Origin: Planctomycetota bacterium
GTDB taxonomy: Bacteria > Planctomycetota > Phycisphaerae > SM23-33 > FEN-1343
DNA: 7,041 nt
NCBI GenBank assembly: GCA_013203365.1
Contig: JABMQG010000401.1
Coordinates: forward strand, 1 to 7,041
Direction: 5' to 3'
Shown here: piece after piece, positions 1 to 6,246 of the stretch
Numbering within the stretch: position 1 is the first letter of the stretch
Layout of the letters: each line of letters opens with the position of its first letter
Translations under genes and position numbers: made by a program
Notes under the pieces: generated by a model
Databases searched by the model: none
Told to the model about the DNA's origin: nothing
The model's input: only the letters and a program-made list of their open reading frames with translations

Positions 1-27
1 CATCGCCGACGAGTGATGAAGATAAAA

Positions 28-58
28 GGGACGGCGGCATCACTGATGTCGCCGTCCC
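28..58 (-). terminator. Hairpin terminator candidate for the sialidase-fold gene, possibly bidirectional
   Basis: A strong inverted repeat: GGGACGGCG (28-36) pairs with CGCCGTCCC (50-58), and inside it CATC (38-41) pairs with GATG (45-48) around an ACT loop. The two stems are separated by one G/T position (37 and 49), which is a G-U wobble in a plus-strand transcript and an A-C mismatch in a minus-strand one. Read on the minus strand, the hairpin is followed directly by TTTTATC, the expected U-run of an intrinsic terminator, and it lies 120 bases past the stop of the minus-strand gene. On the plus strand the following ATTCATT is a weaker U-tract. It could also end a plus-strand gene entering from the left edge, since an in-frame TGA lies at 14-16, but only four codons are visible. 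Confidence 0.7.
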
Positions 59-177
59 ATTCATTGCCGATGCAATCATTCCAATGGTTGGCATGGCCAG
101 GCCGAAGGGGCCGCCATAATTTTCATGATTCGTTCATGGCGACCCTAATGGCGCCGTCATAACCGCTCGGCGGCCGA

Positions 178-1326
178 TCATAAATCAGCCACGGCCACCC
201 TGGCGACCATTATGTCTTCCTTGTTCACCGAATGCGCGATGTACAGGTACCCGTCGTGCTCGCAAACGTTCGGATACTGATACCCGTAGCAACACCCGAA
301 GCCGTTGTTGACCTGTGAGCTGGCCCACCTGGGTGACGTTTCGTCGCTTCGAATTGCGTAGACCTTCTCGAACCGCCCGCCGTCGGTTCCGATCGCCAGC
401 GTCAGGGGAATCCGTTTGCCGAACCCACCCATAACGCAGTGTTCGCTGCCGGCTTCGGATGGATTTGCGGTGTCCTCGCTGATCCTGGAGTTCCCGCACA
501 GGTAAGGCCTTCCATCGCTGAGTATACCGGTGCTAACCCTTGACCGCGCGTCTGGTATGTCCGAGCGAACAGGGGCGGGGAACGACTTGCCGCCGTCGGT
601 GCTAGCCGTGTAGTACAGCCGATGCGAGTTTGATTCGTCACGGATAACGACGTGGATGACGCCTTTGGAGTCCTGCCAGAAGTTGGGCTCCAGCAGGAAA
701 TGCCCGTCAGCCGGCATCGGTATCAGCGTCCGCTCCCAGCGGTCCAGCGACTTTCCGCCGCCCCGGATTAGCACTATCTGCTTGCCTGTATTGTCGTGCC
801 CGCAAGCCAGGTAACTGCCGTCAGCGAGCGGTCTGGGGGCCTCGAACCCACCGAAATTCTCGATTTCTGCCTCGCTGTTGTGCCATTGCCGGCCGTCCCA
901 GGCGTATATCTCCGTGGCGAAATTAGGCCAGATGACCTTGGCGTTGTAGTCGACCCCGTCGTACCTCGCCGAAAAGGCGAACAACTCGCCCTCTCGGTTC
1001 CAGAATCCTCCGGAAAAACGAACCCCAAGGACTGGAACGCTGTCGGGCGCCAGCTCCACCACCGGCGCCAGAACGTCCGGTTCGCTCCAGGTCAGTCCGT
1101 CCTCGGAGACGGCGTATTCCACTATCTGCCCGGGCGAATCCTCCCGGTAGGCGTGATCGATCCACATGGTGAAGAACAGCCCGTCGTGCCAGGCTATCTG
1201 GGCCTGGTGATGGTAGCGGTGCTCGTATTCGCCCGGTAATCGTGCCACGCCTATCTGGACGGGCAGCTTGGGAAGGAGGTTCGGCTGAACCTGAAAAGCA
1301 CGTGCGTCGGGAGGGTTAAGAGCCAT
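178..1326 (-). CDS. Sialidase-fold (BNR/Asp-box) family protein
   Basis: A 382-residue protein of the six-bladed beta-propeller sialidase superfamily, probably a glycoside-acting or sugar-binding enzyme; its substrate is unknown. A clear Asp-box, S-T-D-G-G-K-S-F (residues 242-249), is visible, with a related S-E-D-G-L-T-W at 74-80 and a partial one at G-T-D-G-G-R-F (313-319). The C-terminal stretch (about 351-371, YPNV...HDGYLYIAHSVNKED) resembles the last blade of bacterial sialidase-like proteins. There is no signal peptide or membrane segment, so a cytoplasmic location is inferred, unlike secreted sialidases. A longer reading frame with a TTG start at 1377 exists. The ATG at 1326 is preferred because an AAGGA ribosome site sits 8 bases before it, whereas the extra 17 residues cover the likely leader. 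It is transcribed away from mgtE, with its own promoter candidate and a terminator hairpin. Family assignment is fairly sure; true sialidase activity is not. Confidence 0.85.
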   Translation of the reverse strand: MALNPPDARAFQVQPNLLPKLPVQIGVARLPGEYEHRYHHQAQIAWHDGLFFTMWIDHAYREDSPGQIVEYAVSEDGLTWSEPDVLAPVVELAPDSVPVLGVRFSGGFWNREGELFAFSARYDGVDYNAKVIWPNFATEIYAWDGRQWHNSEAEIENFGGFEAPRPLADGSYLACGHDNTGKQIVLIRGGGKSLDRWERTLIPMPADGHFLLEPNFWQDSKGVIHVVIRDESNSHRLYYTASTDGGKSFPAPVRSDIPDARSRVSTGILSDGRPYLCGNSRISEDTANPSEAGSEHCVMGGFGKRIPLTLAIGTDGGRFEKVYAIRSDETSPRWASSQVNNGFGCCYGYQYPNVCEHDGYLYIAHSVNKEDIMVARVAVADL

Positions 1327-1382
1327 GGATGTTTTCCTTGTCAAGATGTTATTAGAGAGTGGACTCCATGCAGCCAAGGTGA

Positions 1383-1411
1383 CCTATACCCTCAATGGTC
1401 CGCCGTGTCAA
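1383..1411 (-). promoter_or_regulatory. Sigma70-type promoter candidate for the sialidase-fold gene
   Basis: On the minus strand a perfect TTGACA -35 box (plus-strand TGTCAA, 1406-1411) is followed after 17 bases by TATAGG (plus-strand CCTATA, 1383-1388), a 4-of-6 match to the -10 consensus. The inferred start of transcription near 1376 would give a leader of about 50 bases that contains the AAGGA ribosome site. It would also place the alternative TTG start (1377) at or outside the message, which supports the ATG at 1326. Confidence 0.5.
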
Positions 1412-1443
1412 TGATGCCGCCTTGGCCGGGGTCCATACCAATT

Positions 1444-1483
1444 AGTCAACTTCGTTGACTTGACGGGCCCTGTTGGGCACAAT
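1444..1483 (+). promoter_or_regulatory. mgtE promoter candidate with an inverted repeat over its -35 box
   Basis: TTGACT (1455-1460) and CACAAT (1478-1483) are 17 bases apart and oriented toward mgtE. The -35 box forms the right arm of a perfect inverted repeat, AGTCAAC (1444-1450), TTC, GTTGACT (1454-1460). A regulator bound there would block RNA polymerase, so the repeat is a reasonable operator candidate. A smaller GCCC-TGTT-GGGC repeat (1467-1478) lies in the spacer. The -10 is only a 4-of-6 match. The short leader that follows shows no recognisable M-box magnesium riboswitch. Confidence 0.4.
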
Positions 1484-1534
1484 GATCGCTCCGCTGAAGG
1501 GGGGCTGCCAGCGTAGTAATCATCGGAGAACAAC

Positions 1535-2896
1535 ATGACCGGGCCTGAATTGGAACCGCAGATTCGCCAGCTGCTGAGCGAGCGTGATTTCGCCGCCGTC
1601 AAGGCTGTGCTGAGCGAATTGGAGACGGCCGACATCGCAGAGCTGCTGGCTCAGTGCGAGAGCGACGAGCAGGCCCTTGCCTTCCGATTGTTGTCGCTGG
1701 AGCAGGCCGCCGACGTCTTCAGCCTGCTGCCGTTGGAAAACCAGGGAATGCTGGTCGAGCATATGTCTCAGGCGTCCGTGGCGGACATCCTGAACGAGAT
1801 GAGCCCCGACGACCGAACCGAACTGCTGGAGGAAGTCCCAGGGGAGTTGGCCAAGAGGCTGCTGGCGTCTCTGCGGGGTGAGGAAAGGGCAATCGCACGG
1901 GCATTGCTGAACTACCCAGCGGACAGCGTGGGTCGCCTGATGACGCCTGAGTACGTTGCAGTCCGACCAGCCTGGACGGTCGAAGCAGTCTTGGAACACA
2001 TTCGCAAGGTCGCACCGCAGAAGGAAACGGTCAACGACCTGTACGTCATCAACAACGAAGGCAAGCTCCTGGACCACATCCAGCTCCAAGATGTCGTTCT
2101 GGCACCAGCGGGCAGCACGGTGGAGTCGCTCATGTCCGGCCCGACGGAGGAACCGTCGCTGATGGCGCAGCAGGATCAGGAAGCGGCCGTGGAACTGTTC
2201 AAGAAATACGATACCCAAGTCCTACCTGTGGTCGACAGACGCGGCGTGCTCGTCGGTATCGTCACCGGTGACGACGTGCTGGACCTGCAGGAACAAGTGG
2301 ACACCGAAGACTTCCAAAAGCTGGCTGGCGTTACCGCTTTGGAAGACCCCTACTTCCAGACATCCTATTTGAAAATGGTGGTAAAGAGACTGCCTTGGCT
2401 TACCTTCCTGCTGGCCGCCGAGCTGCTGACGGCCCTGGCGATCGCCTCGCATGAAGACTCCATGCGGGAGCACATCTGGCTGCTCATCCTGTTTATGCCC
2501 ATGGTGAACGCCTCGGCCGGCAATGTAGGCAGCCAGATGGCCGGGCTGGTCATTCGCGGTCTGGCCGTCCAGGAGATGAAGCTGGGCGACTGGCTGAGAA
2601 TCGGCCTTCGGGAACTGCGAATGGGACTGACACTTGGTGTCATCCTGGCGGCGATGGCGTGGGCCTCCGCGATCCTGTTCGGCCGGCCTTGGCAGGTGGC
2701 GGTCATCCTGGTCGTCTCGATGCTCAGCGCACTTACCATCGCTAACCTTGCCGGTGCGATGATTCCATTGGCGCTCAAAAGAATACGCCTCGACCCAGCC
2801 GTCACCTCGGCTCCGCTGATCGCCTCGCTGATGGACGCCCTCAGCGCGGTTATCTTCTTCGGCACGGCGACGGTAATCTTCCATTACTACGGCTGA
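1535..2896 (+). CDS. mgtE: Magnesium transporter MgtE
   Basis: A 453-residue inner-membrane channel-type Mg2+ (and Co2+) transporter of the MgtE/SLC41 family, full length for the family. The order is the usual one: an N-terminal alpha-superhelical domain (about 5-125), the linker motif YPADSVGRLMTPEYVAV (about 126-142), two CBS domains (about 140-258) that sense cytoplasmic Mg2+ in characterised members, a connecting helix, and five membrane helices (about 283-453). TM2 carries N-A-S-A-G-N-V-G-S-Q followed by an IRGLAV stretch, a variant of the common GMGGNxGTQ...VRGLA signature. The last helix has L-D-P-A-V followed by S-L-M-D-A-L, where D434 aligns in context with the pore aspartate of Thermus MgtE (Asp432). 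The ATG is preceded by GGAGA (1525-1529) with a 5-base spacer. It is divergent from the sialidase-fold gene. No clear terminator follows, so read-through into the sugar operon is possible. Confidence 0.96.
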   Translation: MTGPELEPQIRQLLSERDFAAVKAVLSELETADIAELLAQCESDEQALAFRLLSLEQAADVFSLLPLENQGMLVEHMSQASVADILNEMSPDDRTELLEEVPGELAKRLLASLRGEERAIARALLNYPADSVGRLMTPEYVAVRPAWTVEAVLEHIRKVAPQKETVNDLYVINNEGKLLDHIQLQDVVLAPAGSTVESLMSGPTEEPSLMAQQDQEAAVELFKKYDTQVLPVVDRRGVLVGIVTGDDVLDLQEQVDTEDFQKLAGVTALEDPYFQTSYLKMVVKRLPWLTFLLAAELLTALAIASHEDSMREHIWLLILFMPMVNASAGNVGSQMAGLVIRGLAVQEMKLGDWLRIGLRELRMGLTLGVILAAMAWASAILFGRPWQVAVILVVSMLSALTIANLAGAMIPLALKRIRLDPAVTSAPLIASLMDALSAVIFFGTATVIFHYYG

Positions 2897-2924
2897 GGAC
2901 CGCGAAGCGATCCCTTGCCGTCCA

Positions 2925-2948
2925 ACCTCAACCGACCTCAACCGGTTG
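2925..2948. repeat. Tandem 10-base repeat leading into a CAACCGGTTG palindrome
   Basis: ACCTCAACCG occurs twice head to tail (2925-2934 and 2935-2944). The second copy runs into a perfect 10-base palindrome, CAACCGGTTG (2939-2948), which ends one base before the -35 box of the operon promoter candidate. The core AACCGGTT, with a central CG, resembles operator centres of LacI/GalR-family sugar regulators. This is a resemblance only, and no regulator gene is present in the window. Confidence 0.5.
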
Positions 2949-2949
2949 C

Positions 2950-2977
2950 TTGACAACCTGATTCCGCACTCTATGTT
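2950..2977 (+). promoter_or_regulatory. Sigma70-type promoter candidate for the oxidoreductase-isomerase operon
   Basis: A perfect TTGACA (2950-2955) is followed after 16 bases by TATGTT (2972-2977), a 4-of-6 -10 box. The start of transcription would fall near 2984, giving a leader of roughly 40 bases before the first gene. It is the best promoter match in the gap after mgtE and implies that the downstream genes can be expressed independently of mgtE. Confidence 0.55.
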
Positions 2978-3022
2978 GTTGGCATTGCAGATCATTCGGC
3001 TTGGCTGTGAAGGGCGGTGGAA

Positions 3023-4045
3023 ATGGCACTGCGGATCGGAATTATCGGCCTGGGATTCATGGGAAAATTTCATTTCGGCGTCTACCAACGGATTGAGGGT
3101 GCGAAGGTTGTGGCAATCTGCGACGTGGATGAAATGAAGCTTCGCGGCGACTGGTCCTCTATCGGCGGGAACATAGGCGACGACGGCGGCCAGCAGCAAG
3201 ATTTGAGCGGCATCCGTACCTATAATCGTGCTGATCGCCTCTTCGCCGACGGCGAAGTCGACGTTGTCGACGTGACTCTGCCGACGCACCTGCACGCCGA
3301 GGCCGCCGTATCGGCCCTTCGGGCCGGCAAGCACGTGATCTGCGAAAAGCCCATGGCAAGAACGTCAGCCCAGGCCCGCCGGATGATCCACGCCGCCAGC
3401 AAGGCCAGCCGGAGGCTTTTTGTCGCTCATTGCATTCGCTTCTGGCCCCATTACGCCAAGGCACGCCAGGTCGTCATGGCCGGCCAGTATGGCAAGGTCA
3501 TCTCGGCCGTCTTCACCCGACTTAGCGGGACGCCGATATGGAGCTATCAAAACTGGCTCCAGAATCCCGGCAAGAGCGGACTGTGCGCGCTGGATATGCA
3601 CATACACGACGCCGATTTCATCCTGTACACGTTCGGCAAACCTGACGCGGTTACTTCACGCGGGTCGGGCTTTCGAAAGGGACGCCTGGACCACATAGTC
3701 ACCACATACGAGTATCGCGATAATCTCTTGGTCACGGCTGAGGGCGGGTGGGACTACGCCGGCGAGTATCCGTTCAGCATGAGCTTTCGCATCGCGATGA
3801 AAAAGGCGGCGATTGCGTTCCAGGGCGGCGAGCTGATGCTTTATCCGCTTGGGGGCCAGGGGAGGAAAGTGGATGTGGACGACGGCGATGCATACGAAAA
3901 TGAACTGCGGGAGTTTGTACAATGCATCGCAAACGGGCGGGATTCCGAAATCGCCCCGGCCTGCTCGGCCGTGCGCAGCGTACAGTTGGTCGAGGCTGAG
4001 ATGAACTCGGCGTTGACCGGCAAAAAGGTTAAGGTCAGTTTTTGA
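3023..4045 (+). CDS. Gfo/Idh/MocA family NAD(P)-dependent oxidoreductase
   Basis: A 340-residue cytoplasmic dehydrogenase expected to oxidise a hydroxyl of a sugar, sugar derivative or cyclitol, or reduce the keto form, using NAD(P). The N-terminal Rossmann domain (about 1-125) has the G-L-G-F-M-G nucleotide loop (residues 9-14) and the family motif E-K-P (108-110, with K109 the usual catalytic-site lysine). The C-terminal domain (about 130-340) carries D191-M-H-I-H195-D-A-D198. This fits the D-x-G-x-H-x-x-D catalytic motif except that the usual glycine is His193. A Gly/Asp-rich insertion (about 48-65, GGNIGDDGG) separates the first beta-alpha units. ATG 3023 is chosen over GTG 3017 because AGGG (3011-3014) is 8 bases away from it and only 2 from the GTG. 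It is the first gene of a probable operon, 13 bases before the next. Substrate unknown. Confidence 0.92.
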   Translation: MALRIGIIGLGFMGKFHFGVYQRIEGAKVVAICDVDEMKLRGDWSSIGGNIGDDGGQQQDLSGIRTYNRADRLFADGEVDVVDVTLPTHLHAEAAVSALRAGKHVICEKPMARTSAQARRMIHAASKASRRLFVAHCIRFWPHYAKARQVVMAGQYGKVISAVFTRLSGTPIWSYQNWLQNPGKSGLCALDMHIHDADFILYTFGKPDAVTSRGSGFRKGRLDHIVTTYEYRDNLLVTAEGGWDYAGEYPFSMSFRIAMKKAAIAFQGGELMLYPLGGQGRKVDVDDGDAYENELREFVQCIANGRDSEIAPACSAVRSVQLVEAEMNSALTGKKVKVSF

Positions 4046-4058
4046 GGCGGGCAGAAAC

Positions 4059-4898
4059 ATGAAGAATACCAGACAGGTCAGCGCCTGGATGATCAGTTCG
4101 GACAAACCTATAGAGCAGGCGCTGAGGGAAGCGGGGGAGTCGGGCTATGACGGCATGGAGCCGGCGTTCGGCGAAGGCGAACTGTCCCCGGGTATCACCG
4201 AAGGGCGATGCAGGCAGATACGAAAAGCCGCACGCGATCTGGGTGTAAGCATCGAAAGCCTCGCCACCGGCGTCTATTGGCGGCAGTCGCTGTCGGACAC
4301 TCGCACATCGGTGCGAGAGAAGGCCATCGCCTTCACCATGGAATACCTTCAGGTGGCAAAATGGCTGGGGGTGAAGGTTGTGCTGATTGTCCCCGGCGCG
4401 GTGGACGTGCCGTTTGAGCCCGATGCCAGGGTGGTGCCGTATGCGCATGCGTGGAAATTGGCGACGGACTCGATCCGCAGGTGCCTGCCCGTCGCGGCGA
4501 CACTAGGCGTGACTATGGCCATGGAGAACGTCTGGAACTTCTTCCTGATCGATCCGATCGCGATGAAGACATTCATCGACCAGTTCCACAGCCCCCGCGT
4601 CCGCGCCTACTTCGACGTTGGCAACTGCGTGATCAATGGATACCCCGAACACTGGATTGAAATCCTTGGCAAGCGCATAAACGCGGTGCACGTGAAGGGC
4701 TTCAAGCGCCAGGATGGCGCAGGCGGGCTGAGCGGTTTCACCAACGACCTGACGGACGGCGATATCAACTGGCAGGCCGTCGTCAAGGCCCTGAAGAAGA
4801 TCAAGTTCGCCGGGCCCATCACGGCCGAGTTGCCGCCGGCCGACACGCGTGCCGCCCGACGTACAGCCAAGACGATGATGAAAATCTTTGCCGACTGA
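4059..4898 (+). CDS. TIM-barrel sugar phosphate isomerase/epimerase-like protein (first of two)
   Basis: A 279-residue protein of the xylose isomerase-like TIM-barrel superfamily (AP_endonuc_2 Pfam family), whose sugar-acting members isomerise, epimerise or dehydrate sugars, keto-sugars or inositol derivatives using a divalent metal. A plausible metal quartet is visible at the strand ends: E156 (M-E-N-V-W-N), D186 (Y-F-D-V-G-N), H211 (V-H-V-K) and E257 (T-A-E-L-P). The same order and similar spacing occur in D-tagatose 3-epimerase. The E-N-V-W-N...Y-F-D-V-G-N...G-Y-P-E-x-W pattern marks a subgroup common in planctomycetes. No signal peptide is present. The ribosome site is weak: GAGGCGGG overlaps the stop of the upstream gene, which suggests translational coupling. 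It probably acts on the product of the oxidoreductase, but the exact reaction is not determinable. It is clearly different in sequence from the second isomerase-like gene. Confidence 0.9.
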   Translation: MKNTRQVSAWMISSDKPIEQALREAGESGYDGMEPAFGEGELSPGITEGRCRQIRKAARDLGVSIESLATGVYWRQSLSDTRTSVREKAIAFTMEYLQVAKWLGVKVVLIVPGAVDVPFEPDARVVPYAHAWKLATDSIRRCLPVAATLGVTMAMENVWNFFLIDPIAMKTFIDQFHSPRVRAYFDVGNCVINGYPEHWIEILGKRINAVHVKGFKRQDGAGGLSGFTNDLTDGDINWQAVVKALKKIKFAGPITAELPPADTRAARRTAKTMMKIFAD

Positions 4899-4957
4899 GT
4901 CAGGCCGATCGGGGTTGCTCTGCGAAGCGATACCGTCATTGGCCAAGGAACCGGAAA

Positions 4958-5782
4958 ATGGAAATAGGCATCATCAATTCGCTTCGCCCGGATCGTTTGC
5001 AGGCGATATTTAAGCCGGTTTGCGAATTCGGGTTCAAGACCTGCCAACTGGTCGGTTGGGACGCCTCGCTTTGGACGGACGAGATCGCCGCCAGGGTCAT
5101 CGAGCAGTCTGGCTCCGCCGGTGTCCGCGTCTGCGCCGTCTGGGCCGGCTACAGCGGGCATGTGGAGTGGGACTTCGTCAACGGCCCCGTGACGGCGGGG
5201 CTGGTACCCCGTGAGTACCGTGCCGGGCGAATTGCGGAGTTGAAGAAAGGCGCGGACTTTGCCGCCAGGATCGGTGCGCCGGCCATTATCACCCATTGCG
5301 GGTTCATACCGGAGAACATGACCGACCCGCTTTACGACGAGGTCGTCGATGCCATAGCTGAGATTGCCCGATATTGCGAGGGCCTTGGGGTGGGCTTCTG
5401 GTTCGAGACCGGCCAGGAGACGCCCGTCGTGCTGCTGCGAACCATCGAACGCGTGGGGACGGGCAACCTCGGGCTCAACCTTGATCCGGCCAATCTCATT
5501 ATGTACGGCAAGGGCAATCCAATAGATGCACTGGACGTCTTTGGCTCTTACGTTCGCAACGTGCACGTCAAGGACGGTATGCCGCCGACCAATGGCGAGC
5601 AGCTGGGAGCGGAGGTCCAGGTCGGACAGGGGAGGGTCCGCTTTCCGGAATTCATCCAACGCCTCAAGGAAGTCGGCTTCGACGGCGAACTAATCATCGA
5701 GCGCGAAATCTCCGAAGGTCCGCGCCAAAACCGTGACATCCGCCAGACTGCCGAGGACCTCAGACGCTGGCTGAACGCGTAA
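4958..5782 (+). CDS. TIM-barrel sugar phosphate isomerase/epimerase-like protein (second of two)
   Basis: A 274-residue member of the same xylose isomerase-like TIM-barrel superfamily, from another subgroup. The presumed metal ligands are E150 (W-F-E-T-G), D176 (N-L-D-P-A-N), H203 (V-H-V-K-D) and E248 (I-I-E-R-E), so an intact active site is likely. The N-L-D-P-A-N-L...Y-G-K-G-N-P and V-H-V-K-D-G stretches are typical of bacterial sugar epimerase-like proteins found with Gfo/Idh/MocA dehydrogenases. AAGGAA (4945-4950) sits 7 bases before the ATG. The 59-base gap from the preceding gene shows no terminator, so it is probably the last gene of the same operon. Having two divergent isomerase-like proteins with one dehydrogenase parallels IolE plus IolI beside IolG in inositol breakdown. 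That is an analogy of composition, not an assignment. Confidence 0.92.
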   Translation: MEIGIINSLRPDRLQAIFKPVCEFGFKTCQLVGWDASLWTDEIAARVIEQSGSAGVRVCAVWAGYSGHVEWDFVNGPVTAGLVPREYRAGRIAELKKGADFAARIGAPAIITHCGFIPENMTDPLYDEVVDAIAEIARYCEGLGVGFWFETGQETPVVLLRTIERVGTGNLGLNLDPANLIMYGKGNPIDALDVFGSYVRNVHVKDGMPPTNGEQLGAEVQVGQGRVRFPEFIQRLKEVGFDGELIIEREISEGPRQNRDIRQTAEDLRRWLNA

Positions 5783-5830
5783 TCTTATCCATAGTTGCGA
5801 TTACACGTAGTAACTTTGTCCATGCGCTGC

Positions 5831-5871
5831 CCCTACGGCCTGCACGGTGGTGCTAATAGCAAGGCATAGGG
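5831..5871 (+). other. Possible branched hairpin
   Basis: CCCTA (5831-5835) can pair with TAGGG (5867-5871), then GCC (5838-5840) with GGC (5863-5865). Inside is a GCAC-GGTG-GTGC stem-loop (5842-5853), with GCTAATAGC (5852-5860) as a competing small stem. The individual stems are short, so this could be chance. It is listed because it lies in the same gap as two stronger hairpins. Confidence 0.3.
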
Positions 5872-5932
5872 TAGTAGCCGGAATCGACTGAGATTCAGAT
5901 ACGATCAGTTGGGGAAAATGAGCGCAAACAGG

Positions 5933-5971
5933 AAGCGGCGCAAGGGAAGGAGACATACCCTGGCGCCGCTT
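5933..5971 (+). other. Strong hairpin with an AGGAGA loop
   Basis: AAGCGGCGC (5933-5941) pairs perfectly with GCGCCGCTT (5963-5971). After a single A/G mismatch, AGGG (5943-5946) pairs with CCCT (5958-5961), giving 13 base pairs around the 11-base loop AAGGAGACATA. No U-run follows on either strand, so a simple intrinsic terminator is unlikely. The strand is given as plus only because the GGA-containing loop reads on that strand; transcription is not shown by the sequence. Confidence 0.55.
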
Positions 5972-5986
5972 GATACATGTCGCATC

Positions 5987-6013
5987 CGATGCGGAGGAGA
6001 GAGACCCGCATCG
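5987..6013 (+). other. Second hairpin with an AGGAGA loop
   Basis: CGATGCGG (5987-5994) pairs perfectly with CCGCATCG (6006-6013) around the 11-base loop AGGAGAGAGAC. Its loop length and its AGGAGA content match those of the hairpin 15 bases upstream. The left arm can alternatively pair with CGCATC at 5981-5986, and CGGAGGA (5992-5998) is complementary to TCCTCCG (6092-6098), so other folds are possible. Confidence 0.5.
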
Positions 6014-6218
6014 CCTCACAGAGCCTAAACAAATTTATATGAAGGCTTCCGGCCCTTTGCAAGGAAAAAATAAAAAAACATCAAAATATATTCCTCCGTT
6101 GGAACAGGCAGCAAACGGGGAAATATTGACTTCAAGGGGGCGTAACTGCCATTAACGCTTTATATAAGCTATTGTTACGTTGATCTATCTTGACCGTCTC
6201 AACGATCTGTGGGCCCGG

Positions 6219-6246
6219 TTGAAGCACTTGGTATCATTTTTATTGT
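6219..6246 (+). promoter_or_regulatory. Weak promoter candidate for the pilin-like gene
   Basis: TTGAAG (6219-6224) and TATTGT (6241-6246) are 16 bases apart, each a 4-of-6 match, just after the AT-rich stretch and about 55 bases before the start codon. The GACTT/AAGTC repeat (6248-6262) lies directly downstream. Other weak pairs exist in this AT-rich DNA, so the assignment is tentative. Confidence 0.25.

Noticed and set aside
3..119. Plus-strand frame open from the left edge to TAA at 117-119
   Set aside because: It would read straight through the strong terminator-like hairpin at 28-58 and has no visible start or domain; the hairpin explains the sequence better.
1484..1534. M-box magnesium riboswitch in the mgtE leader
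   Set aside because: The leader after the promoter candidate is about 45 bases, too short for an M-box, and no matching conserved blocks were seen.
2222..3334. 370-codon minus-strand open frame overlapping mgtE, the intergenic gap and the oxidoreductase gene
   Set aside because: It runs antisense across two well-supported genes and a promoter region, its translation has no recognisable domain and is rich in H, Q, R and D, as expected from a GC-rich shadow frame.
2902..4931. GCGAAGCGAT occurs shortly after the mgtE stop (2902-2911) and after the first isomerase-like gene (4922-4931)
   Set aside because: Only two 10-base copies with unrelated flanks; in a window of this size and composition this is weak evidence for a repeat family.
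4607..5659. 350-codon minus-strand open frame over both TIM-barrel genes
   Set aside because: It is antisense to two genes with intact active-site motifs, spans their intergenic gap, and shows no family pattern; long antisense frames are common in GC-rich DNA.
5881..5930. CTGAGA near 5888 followed by GATCAG as a possible TPP riboswitch, and GCGCAAACAGG near 5923 as a possible c-di-GMP riboswitch
   Set aside because: The remaining conserved blocks of either riboswitch are missing in the expected order and spacing.
5970..6155. 61-codon plus-strand frame (or 38 codons from ATG 6038) in the gap before the pilin-like gene
   Set aside because: The long form starts at TTG inside a hairpin arm; the short form has no ribosome site before its ATG. 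The peptide is Lys-rich only because the DNA is A-rich. No recognised family.
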